7,489 nucleotides of DNA, from the NCBI GenBank assembly GCA_020058965.1, contig JAGVCY010000003.1:1-7489 (forward strand), read 5' to 3'. The notes under the pieces are model-generated. The model was not told the DNA's origin. It saw only the letters and a program-made list of their open reading frames with translations, and did no database searches. Positions 1 to 6,032 of the stretch are shown here, one piece after another. This DNA is from Candidatus Omnitrophota bacterium (lineage in GTDB: Bacteria; Omnitrophota; Gorgyraeia; 2-02-FULL-51-18; JAGOUK01). Each line of letters begins with the position of its first letter. Positions within the stretch are counted from its first letter, which is position 1. A program made the translations under genes and the position numbers.

Positions 1-268
1 CATCCGGCGCGAACTGCCAACCAAACTTGCTCGCGATCGTGACTTGCCCCCTCCGCCCCGCGATAAATTTTCCGATCAACCGCTCATTGGTGAACGGCCC
101 ATAAATCTCCGCCGTGTCCCAATGATTCATCCCGAGTTCCAGCGACCTTTCCAGCGTCCGGATCGACTCGGCCTCATCCGCCTTGCCGTAAGCAAAGCTC
201 ATCCCCATGCACCCCAGCCCGATCACCGGCACCTCGAGCCCCAGCCGCCCCAGCTTTATTTTTTTCAT
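1..268 (-). CDS. Aldo/keto reductase, N-terminal part (runs off the left edge)
   Basis: NADPH-dependent oxidoreductase of the aldo/keto reductase superfamily, probably cytosolic. Only the first 89 codons are present; the gene continues beyond base 1. The protein begins MKKIKLGRLGLEVPVIGLGC, the usual first strands of the barrel. It then shows DTAEIYG (about residues 52-58), which holds the catalytic Asp and Tyr, and SKFG (about 81-84), which holds the catalytic Lys. The catalytic His would lie outside the window. NHWDTAEIYGPFTNERLIG resembles the YajO/IolS-type subfamily, but the substrate cannot be told. The ATG lies in an ATGA overlap (265-268) with the stop of the upstream membrane-protein gene, so the two are probably co-transcribed and translationally coupled; only a weak AGAG precedes the ATG. 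The stretch is GC-rich (39 of 60 bases at 181-240). The family call is firm; a link to the glycan genes is not shown. Confidence 0.93.
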   Translation of the reverse strand, partial: MKKIKLGRLGLEVPVIGLGCMGMSFAYGKADEAESIRTLERSLELGMNHWDTAEIYGPFTNERLIGKFIAGRRGQVTIASKFGWQFAPD

Positions 269-735
269 TTTTCTCTAAACAACAAAAAGAGGTAGGCGCC
301 CTGCCACGCGGCCACGGAATTTATGAGCATCGTCCAAGGCGCGCCTAGACCAAGCCCATCGGAGACCAGAGATCCCGCGTACGACGCAATATAGATCAAT
401 ATTCCCGTCGTAACAATGGGAACGCGCGGCTGGTTCAGGATAATCCGGTGGGCCAACGGCAACAAAAAACTTCCCACCAGAACCGCCGGAAAAAGAACTT
501 CAAAGATCGGACTGTCAGGAAGCCGGATATCCGCCAGCTCTCGAACCATGGCATAGATCAGAGTGGACACGACCAAAAATACTCCCCACCGCACCCATCG
601 CGGCTTTTGGCAACATGTCCAATCCCACAAAACCACCACCCCGCCAAAAACCGGACCAACCACCCAATGATTCTCGACCGTCCGATCACAGACCACCGCG
701 CCGAGCGCCCACGCCGCCAACCGCAATATTGTCAT
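265..735 (-). CDS. Small multi-pass membrane protein of unknown function
   Basis: I do not recognise this protein. From the ATG at 735 it has 156 residues, with about five hydrophobic stretches that look membrane-spanning: roughly residues 23-40, 49-67, 78-101, 107-129 and 135-152. The loops carry Arg/Lys (for example QKPRW and NQPR), and the protein ends in FREK. No catalytic motif, signal-peptide cleavage site or soluble domain is visible. A GTG at 741 would add two residues, but the ATG is preferred because AAAGG lies five bases upstream of it. The stop overlaps the ATG of the aldo/keto reductase gene by four bases, so this is the first gene of a two-gene minus-strand unit. Its promoter should lie in the short gap shared with the divergent GT2 gene. 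The reading frame is open and membrane-like throughout, which makes it convincing as a gene, but its role is unknown. Confidence 0.75.
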   Translation of the reverse strand: MTILRLAAWALGAVVCDRTVENHWVVGPVFGGVVVLWDWTCCQKPRWVRWGVFLVVSTLIYAMVRELADIRLPDSPIFEVLFPAVLVGSFLLPLAHRIILNQPRVPIVTTGILIYIASYAGSLVSDGLGLGAPWTMLINSVAAWQGAYLFLLFREK

Positions 736-861
736 AACCACCTTTGGGTTTTATATTTTCACCTAGAACCATATTCTCCACCAACTCGAGAGTCTCTACA
801 AACTAAAAGAGTTGCACGCTGAGGCACGCCACAGGAATGAATCTGATATCATGTCCGTCAT
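736..861. promoter_or_regulatory. Divergent intergenic region (promoters expected, not resolved)
   Basis: This is the only gap of note in the window. It separates the minus-strand membrane-protein gene from the plus-strand GT2 gene and should hold promoters for both. An AT-rich patch at 751-760 contains TATATT (752-757), which could be a -10 element, but no convincing -35 is spaced from it. CAACTC (782-787) and GAGTTG (809-814) form a 6-base inverted repeat with a 21-base spacer, and AGAG-T-CTCT (789-797) lies inside it; either could be a weak operator or chance. A four-codon frame (851-865, MSVI) ends in an ATGA overlap with the GT2 start. No RNA gene or terminator is seen. Confidence 0.35.
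741..745 (-). promoter_or_regulatory. Shine-Dalgarno site for the membrane-protein gene
   Basis: On the minus strand the sequence reads AAAGGTGGTT directly before the ATG at 735. AAAGG is complementary to the 3' end of 16S rRNA and sits five bases from the ATG. The same bases overlap the alternative GTG at 741, so they favour the ATG. This is the clearest ribosome binding site in the window. Confidence 0.55.
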
Positions 862-1572
862 ATGAGCTTGGCTTGCGTTAAGAAAACGAAGATATCGGTT
901 GTGCTCCCGTGCCGCAATGAGGAACGGGCCCTTCCGATCTGCATTTATAACATCCGTGAGGCCCTTAAAAACCATGACCATGAAATCATTGTTTCTGATT
1001 CTTCAACGGATGATTCCCCCGCCATCGCGAAGGCCCTAAAAACAACTCTCATCAAACACGATAAGTTGGGTTATGGTCTCGCCTACCGGGAATCCTTCAA
1101 GCACATCACGGGGGACTATATCTTAATGGGCGATGCGGACGCCACCTATAACTATCATGATTTTATTCCCATGATCCAAAAACTCGACGAGGGTTATGAT
1201 CTTGTTGTCGGAAACCGCTTTTCCCGGCGTAAAAATAAGTCCCACATGCCTTTTCTCCATTGGAACCTTGGAAACCCCTTCCTCACCTTTCTCATGCGGC
1301 GCAGGTTCCGCATCCCCATCCATGACACGCAATGCGGCATCCGGGCCGTCCGCCGCGCCGCGTTGGAGAACATCCGGTGGAAATCTCCGGGCATGGAATT
1401 CGCGTCGGAAATGATCATCAAATTGCATCTGGCGGGCTTTAAAATTACGGAAACCCCCGTGCACTATTTGCCGAGAGTCGGCGTTTCCAAACTGCGGCCG
1501 GTCTCCGACGGGCTCAGGCATGTAAGGGTGATCCTCGGAACATCCTCAATAGCGCAGACTCAATGCCAATAA
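862..1572 (+). CDS. GT2 glycosyltransferase, polyprenyl/dolichyl-phosphate sugar synthase-like
   Basis: Family 2 glycosyltransferase with a GT-A fold, 236 residues, expected on the cytoplasmic side of the membrane. It resembles dolichol-phosphate mannose/glucose synthases, which move a sugar from a nucleotide donor to a polyprenyl phosphate. Visible motifs are VVLPCRNEE (13-21, nucleotide-binding strand and loop), SDSSTDDS (45-52), DADATY (91-96, the metal-binding DxD with Ala where Gly is commoner), VGNRF (116-120), DTQCGIRAVRR (155-165) and GMEFASEM (177-184). After KLRPVSDGLRHVRVIL the protein stops, without the C-terminal membrane helices found in many relatives; the other two frames past that point show none either. 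The ATG at 862 is the first start after an in-frame stop at 844, but no clear Shine-Dalgarno site precedes it. The next gene begins one base after the stop, indicating an operon in which this enzyme probably supplies the lipid-linked donor. The sugar is unknown. Confidence 0.9.
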   Translation: MSLACVKKTKISVVLPCRNEERALPICIYNIREALKNHDHEIIVSDSSTDDSPAIAKALKTTLIKHDKLGYGLAYRESFKHITGDYILMGDADATYNYHDFIPMIQKLDEGYDLVVGNRFSRRKNKSHMPFLHWNLGNPFLTFLMRRRFRIPIHDTQCGIRAVRRAALENIRWKSPGMEFASEMIIKLHLAGFKITETPVHYLPRVGVSKLRPVSDGLRHVRVILGTSSIAQTQCQ

Positions 1573-1573
1573 A

Positions 1574-2986
1574 ATGACGCTGCAAAAAAAGCTGATGATC
1601 GGCTTTTTGCTCATCAGTATGATATTCGGCGCGATCGTCATGCGTTATCAGGTCCGCCGCGATTTTCCAGATTCCCTCCATTACGATGAAGCGATTTATT
1701 TTCTACTGGCGATTGAGAATACAATTCCCCTGACCTATGATCCGCGGCCGGTGGCGGACATTCTCGCCAGGACTCTCAAGGGAAATGTACCTGAACAAAT
1801 GTTTCTCGACCGGGTCATTCCTGATTTTATGAAAAAACCGCTATTCAAACATCCCCCGCTCTTCACGGCACTTCTGACGCCCATTTGCACGCAATTTACC
1901 GAATCCCAGTTCAGTCGCGCCCTTTGGGTCCCCATGCTCTCGGGCGCATTGATGATCATGACCGTTTTTTTATTCGCCTACCGGCTTTGGGGACTCCCGA
2001 CGGGATTTTTTGCTTGCCTTCTGTTGATGTTTGACCCGTTTCTATGGACTTTGAACGCCAGATTGTTGATGGACTCCACTCTCGCCTTTCTTATTTGTGC
2101 GTGTTTGGCTTTATTTATTCTTAATCGCCGGGAACTCAAATACTGGCCCTATTGCGGTTTGCTGGCCGGACTCGCGCTTCTCACCAAATACACGGGCGCG
2201 CTCCCCTTGATCATTATTCTCGCCCATGCCTTGATCTATGACGGTACTCTTTTTTTTAAACGCCGCTTTTATCTGATCTATGTTCTCGCCCTGCTCGTCT
2301 TTTCCCCCTGGCTTGCGTGGAATTTCAAGATATACGGCGCTGACATGTTACACGAGATGATCTGGGTCCACGCCTGGACCAAACAAGTTGCTTTTGCCAA
2401 TTTTTTTATGATGCTAGTCCCGATAGGTTTCGTCCTTTTTTTGTATCAGATTTTCAAAACAAAACGCATTCACAGTTCTTTAATGTCCTATATCCTGGCG
2501 TTGATCGTTTTGGGGTTTCTTCTTCATCCGGATACATTTTCAAGACTGGGACCGCTACTCTCCTGGAATGCCCTACCCGTTCATGGGGAAAATCTTAAAT
2601 TCATGCTGGCACAGCCCTGGAATTTTTACTGGACTCAATGGTTGAGCGCGTCGCCTTTTTATCTGGCGGGATTTTTGGGAATGGTGTTCGCTTTTTGTCG
2701 GGGTGACGCCGCAGACCGTCTCGTTGCCCTGACCGCTTTCATCATCATCGTATCAATGCAAATGGTAGGCCAGTACGAAACACGCTATGTTCTGCCGGCA
2801 GTTCCATTTTTGATGATCCTCGCCGCCAGGTTGATCGTGATTTTGGCCGGCAAAGTCACGCGTGTCCGGTCATGCGCTCTACGCTGGGCCGGCGCGTCGG
2901 CCGGATCTTTCGTCCTGGCTTATTCCGCCGCAAAAACGATCAAAGTAGGAATTCTATTTTTCAACAAGCCGCCGCTCTTTTTTTAA
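1574..2986 (+). CDS. GT-C integral membrane glycosyltransferase (PMT/ArnT-like, GT39/GT83 type)
   Basis: 470-residue polytopic inner-membrane protein of the GT-C fold. Such enzymes use polyprenyl-phosphate-linked sugars and act on the periplasmic side, modifying lipid A, glycans or proteins. After a first membrane helix (about 7-24) comes the acidic motif in HYDEA (36-40; D38 and E39, the usual catalytic/metal Asp-Glu of the first outer loop). It is followed by KHPPLF (92-97), NARLLMDST (161-169), LLTKYTG (202-208), and a run of helices ending with ETRYVLPAVPFLMILAA (402-418), which matches the conserved RY-x-LP-x-xP segment. About ten or more hydrophobic segments are visible, and the length suits the family. 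The gene starts one base after the GT2 stop with no Shine-Dalgarno site, so its translation probably depends on the upstream gene. It ends five bases from the stop of the convergent ABC transporter gene. The acceptor and sugar cannot be read from the sequence; the family is clear, a specific name is not. Confidence 0.9.
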   Translation: MTLQKKLMIGFLLISMIFGAIVMRYQVRRDFPDSLHYDEAIYFLLAIENTIPLTYDPRPVADILARTLKGNVPEQMFLDRVIPDFMKKPLFKHPPLFTALLTPICTQFTESQFSRALWVPMLSGALMIMTVFLFAYRLWGLPTGFFACLLLMFDPFLWTLNARLLMDSTLAFLICACLALFILNRRELKYWPYCGLLAGLALLTKYTGALPLIIILAHALIYDGTLFFKRRFYLIYVLALLVFSPWLAWNFKIYGADMLHEMIWVHAWTKQVAFANFFMMLVPIGFVLFLYQIFKTKRIHSSLMSYILALIVLGFLLHPDTFSRLGPLLSWNALPVHGENLKFMLAQPWNFYWTQWLSASPFYLAGFLGMVFAFCRGDAADRLVALTAFIIIVSMQMVGQYETRYVLPAVPFLMILAARLIVILAGKVTRVRSCALRWAGASAGSFVLAYSAAKTIKVGILFFNKPPLFF

Positions 2987-2991
2987 TATCT

Positions 2992-4740
2992 CTAGACCGC
3001 AATACTTTGGTGTTTCCAAAGTTTATAAAACTCGTCCTTCTTGGCCACCAACTCTTGGGGAGTGCCCGATTCGATCACCTTGCCATGATCCAGAACGACA
3101 ACTCGATCAACGTTCATGATGGTGGAGAACCGGTGAGCCACGATGATGGAGGTCTTATTCTTGATGACTTCTGCGATGGACTCCTGAATTTGTCTTTCAG
3201 TAATTGAATCCATTGCGCTTGTCGGCTCATCCATGATCAAGAGATCCGCATTTTTTCGTAAGATCGCTTTGACAATGGACAGCCTTTGTTTCTCGCCGCC
3301 GGATAGTTTAATTCCCTTCTCCCCTACAATCGTATCGAGCCCATCGGGTAAATTATTCACAAAATCATACAATTTGACCTTCTTAAGCGCCGAATATATT
3401 TGATCGTCGCCCAAGCTCTCACTTTGACCATACAGGACATTTTCTCTTAAAGTATCATCAAATAAATACGTTTCCTGGCTCACATACGCTATATGCTCCC
3501 GCAAACTCTCTTTAGTGAACGAACGAATATCCTTACCATTGAGTAAAATTGTATTTTCGGGCACATCATAAAACCTCATGAGGGTCTGTACGAGCGTGGA
3601 TTTGCCGGACCCCGTGGGACCCACGATGGCGAGCGACTCGCCGGCACGAAGGGTCAGGCGTATGTCATTGAGGACCTGGGCTCTCTTCGGATATGAAAAA
3701 TTTAATCCTTGGATCACGATCTCGGACCGAAGGCCCTGATAGGATTCGCTTCCATCAGGAACGGTGTATTTACCGCGATCATCGAACAATTCCAAAATGT
3801 GTCTCGCGTCCGCCGTGCTTTTGACGATGTCACTGATGCGCTGATTCGTGTTTTTGGCCGCTACGCTGCAATGCTTCAAAATGAAGAAAAAAATCAAATA
3901 TTTAGCGCCCTCCTTCATGCCCCCCTTTGTGATCAGCAATGCGCTGGTCAACAAAAGTACGAAGATCAGGATCATGTCTAGGATTTCGTGAATAGGCTCG
4001 ATCAAAAACTGTAGTCTTAGCAAACGTCTTGTAACTTCATCATTTTTTTTGTCATAACTAGAAAGGGACTTCTCTTCGCGTCTTTCCATGCAATGGGCTT
4101 TGATCATCGGAATCATGGATACCTTATTCGAGATTTGAGTAAAAAGTCGTTTTTGTGCGTCCAGAAATTCGTTGCACGTATCCTTGATTCTGCGAATCAC
4201 TCCAGTGGTTATTAACGCGAAGGATGGGACCGCCAAAAGAGATAGAAGGGTTAAGGGCCAGGAGATGGTTGTAAGAACGCAAATGTAGATCAGCATCATG
4301 GTCGCATTCAGAATAATCATCGGGAGATTCATTAGAACGTCGTTTCTGAGAATAATGGGCATTAGCGCTACGGTGTGATAAACGGTTCCTGAATTCAGAT
4401 TATCAAAATACATTTTGTCAAAAGAAAATATCCTTGCGTACATCTTTCGCTTCAATATATCCATGAATTTCAAGCTGTACTCCAACGTCCCTATTCTTTG
4501 GAAATAAATCAACACGTGCTGAGTGATCTTGATCAACATGATCGCAAAAATCATTCCCGCAAATTTTCTCTTGTCAAAAACATTCATGCTCAGCATGCTG
4601 AGGAGCAAGGGATACAAAAGGATGAGGAACATCAACTCGCACAATGAGGCGATGACACTAATAAAAGATAAATAGAATATCCGAGACAACGGCAGTCCGG
4701 TTAAACGGATCAATTGAATTATCAAACGAATGGTGTTCAT
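2992..4740 (-). CDS. ABC half-transporter: fused permease and ATPase, MsbA/PglK-like exporter or flippase
   Basis: 582 residues, the full length usual for a type IV ABC exporter half that works as a homodimer in the inner membrane. The N-terminal half has about six membrane helices (roughly 20-50, 61-80, 139-159, 161-182, 250-271 and 279-295). The C-terminal ATPase is complete: Walker A GPTGSGKST (374-382), Q-loop Q422 in YVSQE, signature LSGGEKQ (479-485), Walker B LLIMDE (500-505) with catalytic E505, D-loop SAMD (508-511) and switch His in AHR (H535). Family members flip lipid A-core, lipid-linked oligosaccharides (PglK type) or export lipids and peptides. Being last in an operon behind two glycosyltransferases, this one most likely flips a lipid-linked glycan. 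Its ATG overlaps the GT4 stop as ATGA (4737-4740) with no clear Shine-Dalgarno site, so coupled translation is likely. It is AT-richer than the left end (22 of 60 G/C at 4021-4080). The substrate is inferred only. Confidence 0.93.
   Translation of the reverse strand: MNTIRLIIQLIRLTGLPLSRIFYLSFISVIASLCELMFLILLYPLLLSMLSMNVFDKRKFAGMIFAIMLIKITQHVLIYFQRIGTLEYSLKFMDILKRKMYARIFSFDKMYFDNLNSGTVYHTVALMPIILRNDVLMNLPMIILNATMMLIYICVLTTISWPLTLLSLLAVPSFALITTGVIRRIKDTCNEFLDAQKRLFTQISNKVSMIPMIKAHCMERREEKSLSSYDKKNDEVTRRLLRLQFLIEPIHEILDMILIFVLLLTSALLITKGGMKEGAKYLIFFFILKHCSVAAKNTNQRISDIVKSTADARHILELFDDRGKYTVPDGSESYQGLRSEIVIQGLNFSYPKRAQVLNDIRLTLRAGESLAIVGPTGSGKSTLVQTLMRFYDVPENTILLNGKDIRSFTKESLREHIAYVSQETYLFDDTLRENVLYGQSESLGDDQIYSALKKVKLYDFVNNLPDGLDTIVGEKGIKLSGGEKQRLSIVKAILRKNADLLIMDEPTSAMDSITERQIQESIAEVIKNKTSIIVAHRFSTIMNVDRVVVLDHGKVIESGTPQELVAKKDEFYKLWKHQSIAV
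3004..3022 (+). terminator. Hairpin just past the GT-C gene, possible weak terminator
   Basis: ACTTTGG (3004-3010), loop TGTTT, CCAAAGT (3016-3022) form a perfect 7-base stem. It lies 17 bases after the GT-C stop and is followed on the plus strand by TTTATAAAA (from 3022), a broken T tract. It also lies within the last codons of the convergent ABC transporter gene. The stem has only three G-C pairs, so it may be inefficient or fortuitous. The minus-strand side has no T tract after the hairpin, so it does not look like a terminator for the ABC gene. Confidence 0.3.
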
Positions 4741-6032
4741 GAAATGGACGGCTCGGTATATTGCACGGACAGACCTATTCGTTCATATAGGCTGAGGTAT
4801 TGCGTCGCTTGGTTTCTTGGCGAATATTTCTCTTCAACGAGCCTACGGGCATTGCGACCCATCTCGTCCCGCTCTTTGGTGTTGCGGACCATATATTCGA
4901 TGTGATCGGCGAGTTCTTTGGTATTTTTTAATTCCGCAAGGAGACCTGTTTCGTATGGAAAGATCATATCCGGCATCCCGCCTGTTCTAAATCCGATCGG
5001 CGGTGTGCCGCATGCCATTGATTCCAGACAGGTCTGGCCAAAAGATTCTTCTATTGAAGGAATGATCGTCATATCACAACCCGAATAAATGGAAGCTAAG
5101 GCGCATTCATCGTCAATAAACCCCATTTGATAAACTGAGATTCTTGGGTCCAAAGCATACCGGCTTAAGTTGAGTCGGGGACCAAACGTTATCAACGCCA
5201 GGGAGGACGGATCCAAGTTATGGACAACTCGGTTCAATGCCTCGGCTAAATATCTGAATCCTTTATTTTCTGATAAATAGCTTGCCCCATACAGCGCGAG
5301 TGTTTTGTTAAGCGGCAGCTTCCATTGCTTTCTTGACATCATTTTATTACCGGGCACAAAAGTTGTCTGCGGAACCCCTAATGGCACGACCGAACAGGCA
5401 AATGGTTTGAACATCCGGCTTTTTCGGACGCGCTCGGCGTACGATTCGCTGGCAACCACGATGTGGATACCATGCCCCTCGTATGCCGCTTCCTTTTGCA
5501 TGAATATCTTTCTCGACAAATCGTCCTGCTTTTCGGAGTTCAATTGAGGGCATGCGCCGCAGCCGGTTTGATATCGCTCGCAATCTCCCGGCACATGGCA
5601 GCCGCCCGTGAATGGATTGCTGTCATGCAGGGTCCACACAACGGGTTTACCCAGTATCTTTGGAAAAAACTCGTTCGGATGAACCATACCGGAAATCCAA
5701 TGCAGATGAATGATGTCGGCTTTTTTGACAAGAGGATGTTCGCTCACCCGATAGGGAGTTTTAAGCCTGCTAAAAAGATCATATTTTTCAGATTGGAAAA
5801 AATGGAGCGCGCCCGACTCCAGGGCCAGCATTTTTTCGTGTATTTTGATTTGGATTTTCTTATAAATGCCAATGTCGTAATTTTTAAATTCGACAACCTC
5901 CTCATCTCCGGACTTACGATACGCGACGAGCATCTTCGATTCAACGCCTATAGACCTCAGGCCTCGATGCAGTCTCAGGGCAGCCGTTCCCGCTCCATGG
6001 TTATCCATGGTACAAATATGAAGGATTTTCAT
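4737..6032 (-). CDS. GT4 glycosyltransferase (GT-B fold, WcaC-like with Cys cluster)
   Basis: 431-residue cytoplasmic glycosyltransferase of family 4, a retaining GT-B enzyme that adds a sugar from a nucleotide donor to a growing glycan. The N-terminal acceptor domain begins MKILHICTMDNHGAGTAALR, with the Gly-rich loop near 10-16, and contains DIIHLHW (106-112) and TLHDSNPFTGGCH (134-146). The donor domain carries the family EX7E motif in EESFGQTCLE (E329 and E337), followed by MACGTPPIGFRTGGMPDMI (339-357). Between the Gly-Gly-Cys-His and residue 161 lie four cysteines (C145, C151, C158 and C161), a cluster I associate with WcaC-like polysaccharide transferases; it may bind a metal, which is inference. 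The gene is joined by ATGA overlaps to both the GT47 gene before it (6029-6032) and the ABC gene after it (4737-4740). The start at 6032 is well supported by the typical N-terminus. Sugar and linkage are unknown. Confidence 0.92.
   Translation of the reverse strand: MKILHICTMDNHGAGTAALRLHRGLRSIGVESKMLVAYRKSGDEEVVEFKNYDIGIYKKIQIKIHEKMLALESGALHFFQSEKYDLFSRLKTPYRVSEHPLVKKADIIHLHWISGMVHPNEFFPKILGKPVVWTLHDSNPFTGGCHVPGDCERYQTGCGACPQLNSEKQDDLSRKIFMQKEAAYEGHGIHIVVASESYAERVRKSRMFKPFACSVVPLGVPQTTFVPGNKMMSRKQWKLPLNKTLALYGASYLSENKGFRYLAEALNRVVHNLDPSSLALITFGPRLNLSRYALDPRISVYQMGFIDDECALASIYSGCDMTIIPSIEESFGQTCLESMACGTPPIGFRTGGMPDMIFPYETGLLAELKNTKELADHIEYMVRNTKERDEMGRNARRLVEEKYSPRNQATQYLSLYERIGLSVQYTEPSIS

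Noticed and set aside
44..295. Open frame of 83 codons on the plus strand
   Set aside because: It is antisense to the aldo/keto reductase, whose catalytic motifs are intact on the other strand.
448..822. Open frame of 124 codons on the plus strand
   Set aside because: It is antisense to the membrane-protein gene, its product is rich in Arg, His and Pro as expected for a shadow of GC-rich coding DNA, and it has no domain.
1123..1521. Open frame of 132 codons on the minus strand
   Set aside because: It is antisense to the GT2 gene, which has all family motifs.
2978..2984. Run of seven T at the end of the GT-C gene as a terminator tract
   Set aside because: It is coding (the last Phe codons and the first base of the stop) and no stem-loop directly precedes it.
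5994..6010. TCCATGG repeated twice, three bases apart
   Set aside because: It encodes the normal MDNHG segment of the GT4 N-terminus; a two-copy 7-base repeat is not significant.
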